Shown here: piece by piece, positions 33,054-42,175 of the stretch
Numbering within the stretch: position 1 is the first letter of the stretch
How the letters are laid out: every line of letters starts with the position of its first letter
Assembly: GCA_965115995.1 (NCBI GenBank)
Contig: OZ220472.1
Span: 558,001-622,000 of the forward strand
DNA length: 64,000 nt
Origin: Poriferisodalis sp026713105
Lineage (GTDB): Bacteria > Actinomycetota > Acidimicrobiia > Acidimicrobiales > Poriferisodalaceae
Direction: 5' to 3'
Made by a program: the position numbers and the translations under genes
Notes under the pieces: generated by a model
What the model saw: the letters and a program-made list of their open reading frames with translations, nothing else
Told to the model about the DNA's origin: nothing
The model's database searches: none

Positions 33054-33382
33054 GCACGACCGACGAGACCCGCACTGTTGTGCTGTGCCAGCAAGACGAC
33101 GTGCCTGACGGCGAAGCCCGCCGCTTCGATGTTGACGGACATCGCATCGCGCTCGCACGCATCGGCGACGACTTCTATGCCATCGGCGACCGGTGCAGCC
33201 ATCAGAACTACTCGCTGGCCGACGGCTGGGTGTGGCCTGACGAGTGCGCCCTGGAATGCCCCCAGCACTCCTCCAGCTTCGACCTGCGCACAGGGCGGCC
33301 GAACTGCTTCCCCGCCACCCAGCCGGTCCCTGTCTACGAAGTACGCACCCATGGCGAGGGCGTGGCGGTGGTGCTGCCATGA
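33050..33382 (+). CDS. Rieske-type [2Fe-2S] ferredoxin
   Basis: This 110-residue single-domain Rieske protein has complete ligands C49-x-H51 (RCSHQNYSLADG) and C70-x2-H73 (ECPQHSSSFDLRTG), which bind a [2Fe-2S] cluster. Such a protein is a common companion of actinobacterial suf genes, probably as an electron carrier for cluster assembly. It overlaps sufD upstream and sufC downstream by 4 bp each (ATGA), so all three are translationally coupled. Confidence 0.92.
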   Translation: MSTTDETRTVVLCQQDDVPDGEARRFDVDGHRIALARIGDDFYAIGDRCSHQNYSLADGWVWPDECALECPQHSSSFDLRTGRPNCFPATQPVPVYEVRTHGEGVAVVLP

Positions 33383-34269
33383 ACGACAACTCCACCCACA
33401 CGTTGCGCATCGAAGAGCTCTGCGCCTCTGCGGGCGGCCAGGACATCCTCCAAGGCGTGAACCTCGAGGTGTCCTCGGGGCGGGTGCATGCGGTCATGGG
33501 GCCCAACGGCTCGGGCAAGAGCACGCTGGCGCACGTGGTGATGGGCCGGCCCGGCTACGAGGTCACCGGCGGCTCGGTCACCCTCGACGGCGTCGATGTC
33601 TTGAGCCTGGCTCCCTGGGAGCGTGCTCAGGCCGGTCTGTTCTTGGCGATGCAGCATCCGACGGAGGTGCCCGGCGTCTCAGCCGCGCAGGCACTGGCCG
33701 AAGCACTTGCGCTTCGGGCCGGCGACGACATCCCGAGCGTCGAGCAGCTCGAGCGCACCCGCGGGCTGCTCGAAGCCGAGGCGGCCGCCGTGGGGCTCAA
33801 GGCCGAACTGGTGGCGCGGCCGCTCAACGTCGACATGTCGGGCGGCGAGAAGAAACGGAACGAGACGGTGCAGCTCGCGGTGTTGCAGCCGCGCATTGCC
33901 ATCCTCGACGAGATTGACAGCGGCCTCGACATCGATGCATTGCGCGCCTGCGCCAACCGCATCGAGGCACTCACCGAGGCGGGCCTGGGCGTGCTGGCCA
34001 TCACGCACTTCACCCGGGTGCTGGAGTACCTCCGGCCCGACGAGGTTCACGTGATCGTGGACGGCCGCATCGTCGACTCCGGCGGTCCCGAGCTCGCGGA
34101 CGCGCTCGAGGAAGACGGCTACGCGCCCTACCTGCCCGAAGCACCCGATGCCGGGGTGGCGGTGTCGATCGGCGGGATCGGCAGCTCGCTCGCGGCGGCG
34201 GCGGGGCCGTCTCCCGCTGAGGACCCGTTCGCTGACCCCTGGGCCGACCCGCTCGACGAGCTGGGCTGA
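33379..34269 (+). CDS. sufC: Fe-S cluster assembly ATPase SufC (first copy, extended tail)
   Basis: This 296-residue ABC-type ATPase has Walker A GPNGSGKST at about 40-48, a Q-loop in FLAMQHPTEVPGVS, signature MSGGEKKRNE, Walker B IAILDEIDSGLDID and the switch His in ITHFTRVLEYL. These are classical SufC features. Beyond about residue 250 it carries a C-terminal extension of about 45 residues ending in an acidic DPFADPWADPLDELG tail, not typical of SufC. A second canonical SufC lies at 38295. It is coupled to the Rieske gene and sufD. Confidence 0.88.
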   Translation: MNDNSTHTLRIEELCASAGGQDILQGVNLEVSSGRVHAVMGPNGSGKSTLAHVVMGRPGYEVTGGSVTLDGVDVLSLAPWERAQAGLFLAMQHPTEVPGVSAAQALAEALALRAGDDIPSVEQLERTRGLLEAEAAAVGLKAELVARPLNVDMSGGEKKRNETVQLAVLQPRIAILDEIDSGLDIDALRACANRIEALTEAGLGVLAITHFTRVLEYLRPDEVHVIVDGRIVDSGGPELADALEEDGYAPYLPEAPDAGVAVSIGGIGSSLAAAAGPSPAEDPFADPWADPLDELG

Positions 34270-34367
34270 GCATCGCTGTACTTCTGCTGACGTGAGTGGC
34301 AGTGTGCGCGTTCGATGGGCCTGCTGGGTCGTGTTGACTGGGCACTCAGCAAAGGGGAGGGGGATCG

Positions 34368-34664
34368 ATGGCACGTGAGCTGTTGTCCCAGGACGAACTT
34401 GCAGCGCTGGCTGCCGAGCTCGCGGCGTGGGAGGTGTCGGGCAGCGAATTGCGCCGCACATTCCGCTTCGGGAACTTCGTGGAAGCGTTCGGGTTCATGG
34501 CTGCTGCGGCTTTGGTGGCCGAGAAGATGGACCACCATCCCAACTGGTCGAACGTGTACAGCACGGTGGAGGTTGCGCTGAACACGCACGACCGTGGCGG
34601 CGTGACCGAGCTGGATGCTGCATTGGCGCGGGCGATGAACGGCCTGGCAGGCGACGCAGGCTGA
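34368..34664 (+). CDS. phhB: 4a-hydroxytetrahydrobiopterin dehydratase (PCD/DCoH)
   Basis: This 98-residue pterin-4a-carbinolamine dehydratase recycles the pterin cofactor of aromatic amino-acid hydroxylases. A strong GGGGAGGGGG site at 34354-34363 precedes ATG 34368. Seen: the signature EKMDHHPNWSNVYSTVEVAL with the catalytic His pair, and LNTHDRGGVTELDAALA. The length is normal. No aromatic hydroxylase is nearby, so, as in many bacteria, its real role may be different. Confidence 0.9.
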   Translation: MARELLSQDELAALAAELAAWEVSGSELRRTFRFGNFVEAFGFMAAAALVAEKMDHHPNWSNVYSTVEVALNTHDRGGVTELDAALARAMNGLAGDAG

Positions 34665-34674
34665 TAGCTCGTTG

Positions 34675-35229
34675 ATGGCTTGGCTTCGCCTGAGGCGCCG
34701 CACGAGCGGGGATCGCCCGGAGCGATCCGCGTCTCCGTCCATGGTGGAGGGAACCGTCGAGTCGAAGCCCGGCGCCCGCCGGCTGCTGCATCAGCTCTTC
34801 GAGGTATGGGTGCGCTTGCGTCCCGCACGCGTCACGCTCGGCGTGCGTGGCCTGGCGGTCGACCCGAAGGGCCGCGTCTGCTTGGTGCGCCACACCTACC
34901 GCGACGGCTGGTTCCTGCCCGGCGGTGGTGTCAAGCCCCGCGAGACGCTGTCGGAGGCGGCGGCCAGGGAGCTGCGCGAGGAGACCGGGATCGTCGTCAC
35001 CGAGGCCCCCCGCAGCGTGCTCGGCGTGTACTCGTCACGCCACGGGCACCGCAGCGACCACATCGTCGTGTTCGTGGTCACCGACTGGCGAGTGGAAGAG
35101 ACGGTCTCACCGGAAATCGCCGAGGTGGCGTTCTTCCCGCCCGACGAACTGCCCCCCGGCACCACGCCGGGAACCTCACGCCGCATCTCCGAATGGATGA
35201 CCGGCGTCCCCCCCGGCCACCGCTGGTAG
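34675..35229 (+). CDS. NUDIX hydrolase
   Basis: This 184-residue pyrophosphohydrolase of nucleoside-diphosphate-linked compounds has its NUDIX box over about residues 82-104 (GGGVKPRETLSEAAARELRE followed by ETGIV), with the required RE-x2-EE-x-G. The substrate is unknown. The start is ATG 34675; TTG 34672 precedes it directly. The N-terminal about 45 residues before VTLGVRGLAVDPKGRV are basic and variable, so a later start cannot be excluded. Confidence 0.82.
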   Translation: MAWLRLRRRTSGDRPERSASPSMVEGTVESKPGARRLLHQLFEVWVRLRPARVTLGVRGLAVDPKGRVCLVRHTYRDGWFLPGGGVKPRETLSEAAARELREETGIVVTEAPRSVLGVYSSRHGHRSDHIVVFVVTDWRVEETVSPEIAEVAFFPPDELPPGTTPGTSRRISEWMTGVPPGHRW

Positions 35230-35253
35230 TTCCAGTCGCCCGCCAGCGATCTG

Positions 35254-36444
35254 TCAGAGGCGGGGGGTGCGGGGTGGGTGGCCCATGAGGATGCGGCCGT
35301 AGGCCTCTAGCGCTGGGTCGAGCGCGGTGATCGCGTGCATGTTGATGGCCTGCAGGTCGGCCTGGAGGCGGCCGATCCGGTTGGTGTCTCGCACGCCTCG
35401 GCCGCCGGTCGCCAAGTAGAGCATCTCGACGGCTTCCAGACAGCGGCGGACGGCGAAGGCACAGTCGAGCCGCACTCGAGCGCGCAGCTGGAGTTCCAGC
35501 GAATCGCCGGCACGTGCGGTCTCGATGAGGAGCTCGGCGGTGCGTCGCATCAGCAGCTCGCCCTGGTCGACCAGTGCATGGGCTTCGGCGAATTGGCGGT
35601 GCGTCAGCGGCCAATCGGTCTGCAGTACGTCGACATGGCTGATGACTTTGCCGTCGACTTCCTCGGCGAACGCGGCCAGCGACGCACGGGCGGCCCCGAG
35701 TGCTGGCGGGACCAGCGCGTAGGCCAGCGTCGGCATGAGCGAGCTGCGCTGGATCCAGCCGGCGTTGCGGGCCATGCCCGGCGTGTCGCCCGACGCCAGC
35801 ACCTCACCGGGCACGAAGCGGTGCTCGGGCACGAAGGCGTCCTTCACCACGATGCTGCTGCTGCCGGTGGCGCGCAGCCCATTGGCATGCCAGTCGTCGA
35901 GCGCCGACACATCCACAGCGGGCAAGACGAACATGCCCGAGATCAGCCCGTCGCCCTCCGGGGACGGGAAGTGCCCTCCTAGGACCACCCAGTCCGCGTG
36001 ATCGATGCCCGAGCCGAACGGCCAGAAGCCGTTGAGCGTCCAGCCGCCGTCGACGGGGGTTGCGTCGCCACGGTCGACGAGCACCCCGGCGACGAACTGG
36101 TCGGCGCCGGCGCCGTAGATATCTTCCTGGCAGGCATCGGGCCAGTGGCCCACCAGCCAAGCGTGCGCATTGAAGACGCAGGAATGCCACGCAGTCGAGG
36201 GGCAGCCTTCAGCCAGCGCTGCGTTCACCTCGAGGTAGGTGATCCAGTCGAGCTCCTGGCCGCCGTTGGCGCTCGGTTGACCGATGGTGAGCAGCTCTGC
36301 GCCTCGCAGCTCGTCGATGGCGTCGGCCTCGACCCGGCGAGCCCACGGATCAGCCGCGGCCCGGGCGGCCAGCTTGGGAGCGAGGTGCCGCGCCCGTTCG
36401 ATGAGTTCGGCGCGACGGTCAGCTTCCTGCGACATGGTCCCCAT
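35254..36444 (-). CDS. Flavin-dependent monooxygenase of the acyl-CoA dehydrogenase fold (HsaA-like)
   Basis: This 396-residue protein has an acyl-CoA dehydrogenase fold but lacks the typical catalytic Glu region. It resembles HsaA/HpaH-like group D monooxygenases, which use reduced flavin from a separate reductase to hydroxylate aromatic compounds. Seen: SANGGQELDWITYLEVNAALAEG, the HACDC-like block WHSCVFNAHAWLVGHW, GGWTLNGFWPFGSGIDHADW and ATGGRGVRDTNRIGRLQADL. Start ATG 36444 has AGGGG 9 nt before it; ATG 36435 is an alternative. The flavin reductase at 23114 might supply it (inference). Confidence 0.75.
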   Translation of the reverse strand: MGTMSQEADRRAELIERARHLAPKLAARAAADPWARRVEADAIDELRGAELLTIGQPSANGGQELDWITYLEVNAALAEGCPSTAWHSCVFNAHAWLVGHWPDACQEDIYGAGADQFVAGVLVDRGDATPVDGGWTLNGFWPFGSGIDHADWVVLGGHFPSPEGDGLISGMFVLPAVDVSALDDWHANGLRATGSSSIVVKDAFVPEHRFVPGEVLASGDTPGMARNAGWIQRSSLMPTLAYALVPPALGAARASLAAFAEEVDGKVISHVDVLQTDWPLTHRQFAEAHALVDQGELLMRRTAELLIETARAGDSLELQLRARVRLDCAFAVRRCLEAVEMLYLATGGRGVRDTNRIGRLQADLQAINMHAITALDPALEAYGRILMGHPPRTPRL

Positions 36445-36512
36445 CCAAACAGGCCCCTCAGACTCGGTGCACGCCTAGCAGAACGAGCGGGCGAGACGAC
36501 GCGTTGGAGGAC

Positions 36513-37019
36513 TCAACTCGCATCGACCGTCTCGTCGAGGCCGCTTGCGAGCGCATTCCAGCCGAGGGTGGCGCATTTGATGCGGACCGGGAACTTCACC
36601 ACGCCTCGCAGTGCTTCCAGATCGCCCAGTCGCAGGGAGCCGCCGTCGCCGCCCCCGGGCTCGCTGGACCCAGCACCGTCATGGGCCTCGCTGCCGTCGC
36701 CGCCGATGGTTTCTTCGTGGATCGACATCATGGCCTTGAAGGCCCGGGTGAGGTCGCGAATCTCCTCTGCCGACTTGCCGATGACCGCAGCGGACATCAT
36801 CGACGCCGATGCCTGGCTGATCGAGCAGCCCTGCCCGCCGACTCGCAGGTCGGTCACGGTGTCGCCGTCCATCTCGAAGGTGAGCACCACCTCGTCGCCG
36901 CACAGCGGGTTGAATCCCTCGCAGCGGTGCGCAGGCGGACTCTCCAGCTCGCCGCGATTGCGCGGGTTGCGGTAGTGGTCGAGGATGATCTCGCGGTACA
37001 GGTCTTCGAGCCCAGCCAT
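36513..37019 (-). CDS. sufU: SufU-type Fe-S/sulfur-transfer scaffold
   Basis: This 168-residue zinc-dependent sulfurtransferase accepts sulfur from SufS in Gram-positive SUF systems. The start is ATG 37019 (MAGLEDLYREIILDHYRNPR). The frame extends 14 codons further and would overlap sufS. Seen: C40, D42, C65 and C149 in FNPLCGDEVV, GGQGCSISQAS and VRIKCATLGWNAL, the complete SufU ligand set. Residues about 103-128 hold a Gly/Asp/Ser-rich insertion at the SufU-specific site, longer and more flexible than usual. It follows sufS by 31 bp. Confidence 0.92.
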   Translation of the reverse strand: MAGLEDLYREIILDHYRNPRNRGELESPPAHRCEGFNPLCGDEVVLTFEMDGDTVTDLRVGGQGCSISQASASMMSAAVIGKSAEEIRDLTRAFKAMMSIHEETIGGDGSEAHDGAGSSEPGGGDGGSLRLGDLEALRGVVKFPVRIKCATLGWNALASGLDETVDAS

Positions 37020-37050
37020 CGGATCTTGTCTCGTCTCGGTCCTGTTGCCT

Positions 37051-38294
37051 CTAACGGCCAAACAGTGCGCCGACTTCGTCGAGCGCCTCAGCCAGCGAAT
37101 CTACGTCTGAAGTGTTGTTGTACACGTACAGCGAGGCCCTCGTCGTGGCGGCGACGCCGAGGCATCGCATGAGCGGCTTGGCGCAGTGGTGACCTGCACG
37201 CACGCACACACCGCTCTGGTCGAGCACCTGGGAGATGTCGTGGGGGTGCACGTCGCGGTAGACGAACGACAGCACGCCGCCGCGCTGGGCTGGCTCTGAA
37301 GGGCCGTGCACGGTGATGTCGTCGCCGTGACGGTCGGTCAGCGTGCGCAGGGCGTAGCCGGTGAGGCTGACTTCGTGTGCCCGCACGGTGTCCATACCCA
37401 GGCCTTCCAGGTACCGCACCGCGGCGCCGAGGCCCACAATTTCCGCGATGGGCGGGGTGCCCGCCTCGAACTTGTGCGGCACCGTGTTGGGCCGGAAGCC
37501 CTCCTTGGTGACGTCAAGGATCATCTCGCCGCCCCCGAGGAACGGCGGCATGGCGTCGAGCAGCTCCGAGCGGGCCCACAGCACGCCGACACCGGTCGGG
37601 CCGCACATCTTGTGCCCGGTGAACACCATGAAGTCGGCGCCCAGCGCACCCACATCGGTGGGCAGGTGCGGCACGTACTGGCTGGCGTCGACGCTGATCA
37701 GCGCACCCGCGTCGTGTGCGGCCGCGGCGAGCCGGGGGATTGGGTTGAGCGTGCCCAACACGTTGCTCATGGCGGTGACCGACAGCAGCTTCGCCCCGTC
37801 CAGCAGGCGATCCAGATCGGAGAGGTCCAAGCAGCCGTCAGCGGTGATCGGGATCCAGCGAATCTCGAAGCCCCGTTCGGCGGCCATGATGTGCCACGGC
37901 ACGATGTTGGCGTGGTGCTCCATCTCGGTGAGCACGATTGCGTCCGCGGGGCCCAGATTGGCGCCGCCCCACGATCGGGCAACCAGGTTCATGGCCTCGG
38001 TGGCGTTCTTGGTGAACACGATCTCGTCGGCGCTGGGGGCCGAGATGAAGCGAGCGACATCGGCTCGGGCACGCTCCATCAACTCTGTCGCGGCTGCGGC
38101 GATCTCATACGCGCCGCGATGGACGTTGGCGTTGACCGTGCGGTAGTAGTCGTCCATCGCATCGAGAACGGCGGCCGGCTTCTGCGACGACGCCGCAGAG
38201 TCGAGGTAGACGATCGGGTTGCCGTGGACGGTGCGCTCAAGCAGCGGGAACTGCGCCTTGACGGCCCCGTCGATGTCCCCGCCGGCACCGGCGC

Positions 38295-38298
<4 letters not shown>
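37051..38298 (-). CDS. sufS: Cysteine desulfurase SufS
   Basis: This 415-residue PLP enzyme of class II desulfurases releases sulfur from cysteine for cluster assembly. The GTG at 38298 overlaps the upstream sufC stop (GTGA). Seen: NIVYLDSAA-type PIVYLDSAASSQKP, EMEHHANIVPWHIMA, SVDASQYVPHLPTDV, the PLP Lys230 in FTGHKMCGPTG, and the persulfide-forming Cys372 in RAGHHCAKPLM. HMMER-level similarity is not needed, as the motifs are complete. It hands sulfur to SufU just downstream. Confidence 0.95.
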
Positions 38299-39077
<779 letters not shown>

Positions 39078-39084
39078 CAAGCGC

Positions 39085-39090
39085 AGTGTA
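39085..39090 (-). promoter_or_regulatory. -10 box TACACT for sufC-sufS-sufU
   Basis: Minus-strand TACACT ends 7 nt before ATG 39077. It favours this ATG over the TTG directly upstream. Confidence 0.45.
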
Positions 39091-39153
39091 TGGCTGGCCC
39101 GAAATGCCCCAACCGGCGCTGGGCCGCAGGCTTGTCAGCCCGCAGTCCTGCCC

Positions 39154-40527
39154 TCAGTCCCAGAGGCTATTGACCACGTCGAGCCACAGCTGGGTGGTGA
39201 GCGCAAGCGATTCGATGTCGATCCGCTCGTCGTTGCCGTGGAACCGTGCGCCGTAATCGCCGCCGTCGAGCTCGGGGCTGAACAAGCCAGCGCCGTACGC
39301 GATTGCACCCATGTCCCGGTACACCCGAGAGTCGGTGAAGCCGATGATGAGCTGCGGGGTCAACCGGGCCGCGGGGAAGCGCCTCCCGACGGCGACTTGC
39401 AGCGCGTCCCACAACGGCGTCTCGACTCGGCTCACGGACGCCGGGTCGTTCATGATGATCTCGACTTCGACGTCGTCAGCGAGGTCGCCAAGCGCCTCAT
39501 TCAGATGCGCTTGCACTTCGGCGGCGCCTTCACCGGGCAGCGTGCGCACGTCCACTTCGATGTCGACGTGATCGGGGATGACGTTCGTCTTCATCGTCGT
39601 GGGCGCGCCGATGACGTTCGGCGAGAACGAGGTGTGAGTGCACGAGTAGAGGTGCGCCGCCACCGAGGTGCTGGGGTGGGCGTCCAGCCAATCCTCGAGG
39701 AGGTTCTCGTCGAGCATGATCGCCCGGGTCTCGTCGTCGACGCCGAGTGTGTCGACCTGCTCGCGCCACAGCTCGTGGAACCGCGGCGGCGGGCGGTACT
39801 GAGAGATCCGGTGCACGACGGCGGCCGCCCGAACGAGCGCGTTCTCCTGCCGGAATGGACGTGACCCGTGCCCGGGCACGCCTCGCACCCGCAAGCGACG
39901 CCAGGCCACGCCCTTCTCGCCGACGTTCATGCCGATGAACGGGGCGTCCGGCGAGCCTGAGTGCAGGCCGCCGTTCTCGGTCAGCACGTAGTCGGCGCCG
40001 ATGGCGTCCCAGTGGTTCTCGGCCATCCAGCGAGCGCCGTAGGCCGAGCCGGCCTCCTCGTCGGCGCAGGCGAAGTAGATGAGGTCGCCCTCGGGCCGAT
40101 AGCCGGTCTCGGCCATGTGCCGGAACGCCACTGCCATCGAGGACGTTAGGTTCAGCATGTCCACCGCGCCGCGGCCCCACACCTCGCCGTCGATGAGTTC
40201 CCCGCCGAAGGGATCGCGGCTCCAGCCATCGGCGTTGACCGGCACCACGTCGGTGTGGCCCATCAGGCACAGCGTCGGTGCATTCGGATCGCTGCCTTCG
40301 ATGCGGGTGACGAGCGATCGTCGGCCCGGTGCGGCGTCGAACACCTCCAAGTCCAGACCTGCACCTTCGAGGTAAGACTGAATCGTGTCGGAGTTGCGGA
40401 CCTCGCCACCCGACTCCGCCGTGCCGTCGTTGACGCACTCGTTGCGGATCAGGGTCTGCAGCAACTCGACGGTCTGGCCGGTGCGGCGGTTCTCATCGCT
40501 GGTCCCCGCAGTGAATGACTGGCTCAT
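39154..40527 (-). CDS. M20/M25/M40 family zinc peptidase or deacylase
   Basis: This 457-residue metallohydrolase is of the ArgE/DapE/CPG2 group. The start is ATG 40527; the frame upstream reads through repeat copy B and is not coding. Seen: metal-binding His/Asp in LCLMGHTDVVPVNADGW, GRGAVDMLN with the bridging Asp, the catalytic Glu pair in FACADEEAGSAYGARWM, the dimerisation domain about 200-330 and HGNDERIDIESL near the C-terminus with the last His ligand. Substrate unknown, probably a peptide or acyl-amino acid. Confidence 0.87.
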   Translation of the reverse strand: MSQSFTAGTSDENRRTGQTVELLQTLIRNECVNDGTAESGGEVRNSDTIQSYLEGAGLDLEVFDAAPGRRSLVTRIEGSDPNAPTLCLMGHTDVVPVNADGWSRDPFGGELIDGEVWGRGAVDMLNLTSSMAVAFRHMAETGYRPEGDLIYFACADEEAGSAYGARWMAENHWDAIGADYVLTENGGLHSGSPDAPFIGMNVGEKGVAWRRLRVRGVPGHGSRPFRQENALVRAAAVVHRISQYRPPPRFHELWREQVDTLGVDDETRAIMLDENLLEDWLDAHPSTSVAAHLYSCTHTSFSPNVIGAPTTMKTNVIPDHVDIEVDVRTLPGEGAAEVQAHLNEALGDLADDVEVEIIMNDPASVSRVETPLWDALQVAVGRRFPAARLTPQLIIGFTDSRVYRDMGAIAYGAGLFSPELDGGDYGARFHGNDERIDIESLALTTQLWLDVVNSLWD

Positions 40528-40534
40528 GGGCTGC

Positions 40535-40540
40535 AACCTA
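40535..40540 (-). promoter_or_regulatory. -10 box TAGGTT for the M20 gene
   Basis: Minus-strand TAGGTT ends 7 nt before ATG 40527. Repeat copy B begins at the very next base (40541). Confidence 0.45.
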
Positions 40541-40604
40541 GAGGCTGAGCCGTAGGCGAAGCCGTGGCCCGAGCGGCCCGTGAGCGCAGCGAACAAGAGC
40601 GGAA
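40541..40604 (-). repeat. Dispersed intergenic repeat, copy B
   Basis: This is the minus-strand copy, reading GCTCTTGTTCGCTGCGCTCA, then CGGGCCGCTCGGGCCACGG, and ending GGCTCAGCCTC. It is nearly identical to copies C and D. It lies between the divergent M20 and amidase genes. Confidence 0.85.
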
Positions 40605-40675
40605 CACGACACTTGGCCGGAGGCAAGTTTCACGAATCCCTGTTTCGGTATGGGTGCCTGTGGTCGAATGACCCG

Positions 40676-42124
40676 ATGGACACGAATGCTGAAGGGGATG
40701 CGGGCATCTGCGGGCTGACTGCCACACGCATGGCGGCGATGCTGGCGAACGGCGAGATCTCTGCACGGGAGCTGCTGGCAGCACACCTCGAACGGATCGA
40801 ACAGGTCAATCCCGCCCTCAACGCCATCGTCACTCTCACGCCAGAGCTTGCAGCCGAGCGTGCGGCCGTGGCCGATGAGGCACACGCCCGTGGCGAGTCG
40901 CTGGGACTGCTGCACGGGCTGCCGGTGGCGCACAAGGACTTGGCGCTCACCGCAGGTGTCCGCACCACGATGGGATCGCCGCTGTTCGCCGACTTCGTTC
41001 CCGACATCGACGCCTTAGTGGTGGAGCGTCAGCGCGAAGCCGGCGCGGTGATGGTCGGCAAGACCAACACGCCCGAGTTCGGTGCGGGCTCGCACACGTT
41101 CAATCCGGTGTTCGGCATCACCCGCAACCCGTACAACGTCGACAAGACCTGCGGTGGCTCCAGCGGGGGAGCGGCAGTGGCGCTGGCCGCCCGGATGCTG
41201 CCGCTGTGCGACGGCTCAGACTTGGGCGGATCCCTGCGCAACCCGGCTGCATTCTGCAACATCGTGGGCTTCCGCCCGTCGCCCGGACGGGTGCCGTCGA
41301 CCACCTCGATGGACGCCTGGTTTCCGCTGGCGGTTGAAGGCCCGATGGCGCGCACCGTCGCCGACGTGGCGTTCTTCCTGCAGGCACTCGCCGGCCCGGA
41401 TGACCGCTCGCCGGTGTCGATTCAGGAGTCGCCGAAGGTGTTCGCCGGTTCGCTGGAGCGGGACTTGCGGGGCGTACGGGTTGCGTGGTCGCCCGATGCG
41501 GGCGGGCTGCCCGTCGACCCTGCCGTACGAGCCGCCACCGCGAAAGTGCCTGACGTCCTCTCCGGTCTCGGCTGCGAGGTAGTCGAAGGGTGGCCCGATC
41601 TGTCCGATGCCCCGCAGGTATTCCAAGCACGCCGGGCCTGGGTGTTCGCTGTCGGATTCGGGTCGCTGCTGTCCGAACACGGTGACCAGATGAAGGAGAC
41701 GCTGGTCTGGAATATTGAAAAGGGCCTGTCGATGTCGATTGCCGATTACGCCGACGCTTGCCGCCGCCACACCCAGCTGTTCGCAGCCGTCGACGATTTC
41801 ATGTCGCCCGACGGCGGGATCGACTACCTGGCGTGCCCGACGACGCAAGTGCCGCCGTTCGACGTCGAGGTCGAGTACCCCACCGAGATCGAGGGTGTCG
41901 AATTCGAGACCTACATCGACTGGATGCGCTCATGCAGCGACATCACGGTCACCACCCACCCTGCGATCTCGGTACCGGCCGGCTTCACCCCCGACGGCCT
42001 GCCGGTCGGCCTGCAGCTCATTGGCCGTCACCGCGCCGACCGCTCAGTGCTCGAGCTGGCCCACGCCTGGGAGACAGCAACCCGCCACGTCGACGTGCTC
42101 CCATCGCTGTCCGGACTGTCCTAA
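40676..42124 (+). CDS. Amidase signature family hydrolase
   Basis: This 482-residue amide hydrolase has a Ser-Ser-Lys triad. ATG 40676 begins the family similarity (ICGLTATRMAAMLANGEISA). The frame upstream runs into repeat B. Seen: catalytic Lys in GLPVAHKDLALT, the Gly/Ser-rich core TCGGSSGGAAVALAARM with the cis-Ser, the nucleophile Ser in CDGSDLGGSLRNPAAFCN, and GLPVGLQLIGRHRAD near the end. Similar proteins act on aryl/acyl amides, allophanate or Gln-tRNA. With no gatB or gatC beside it, a metabolic amidase is more likely. Confidence 0.87.
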   Translation: MDTNAEGDAGICGLTATRMAAMLANGEISARELLAAHLERIEQVNPALNAIVTLTPELAAERAAVADEAHARGESLGLLHGLPVAHKDLALTAGVRTTMGSPLFADFVPDIDALVVERQREAGAVMVGKTNTPEFGAGSHTFNPVFGITRNPYNVDKTCGGSSGGAAVALAARMLPLCDGSDLGGSLRNPAAFCNIVGFRPSPGRVPSTTSMDAWFPLAVEGPMARTVADVAFFLQALAGPDDRSPVSIQESPKVFAGSLERDLRGVRVAWSPDAGGLPVDPAVRAATAKVPDVLSGLGCEVVEGWPDLSDAPQVFQARRAWVFAVGFGSLLSEHGDQMKETLVWNIEKGLSMSIADYADACRRHTQLFAAVDDFMSPDGGIDYLACPTTQVPPFDVEVEYPTEIEGVEFETYIDWMRSCSDITVTTHPAISVPAGFTPDGLPVGLQLIGRHRADRSVLELAHAWETATRHVDVLPSLSGLS

Positions 42125-42162
42125 ACGCCGAAATCAGCCCCTTGGGCGGGCAAGAGACTAGG

Positions 42163-42168
42163 TAGCCT
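42163..42168 (+). promoter_or_regulatory. -10 box TAGCCT for the DrrAB-type operon
   Basis: TAGCCT ends 7 nt before GTG 42176, a leaderless-type start. Confidence 0.5.
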
Positions 42169-42175
42169 GCCGCCC

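Noticed and set aside
40580..40675. Amidase start upstream at 40580
   Set aside because: That stretch is part of repeat copy B. Family similarity begins after ATG 40676.
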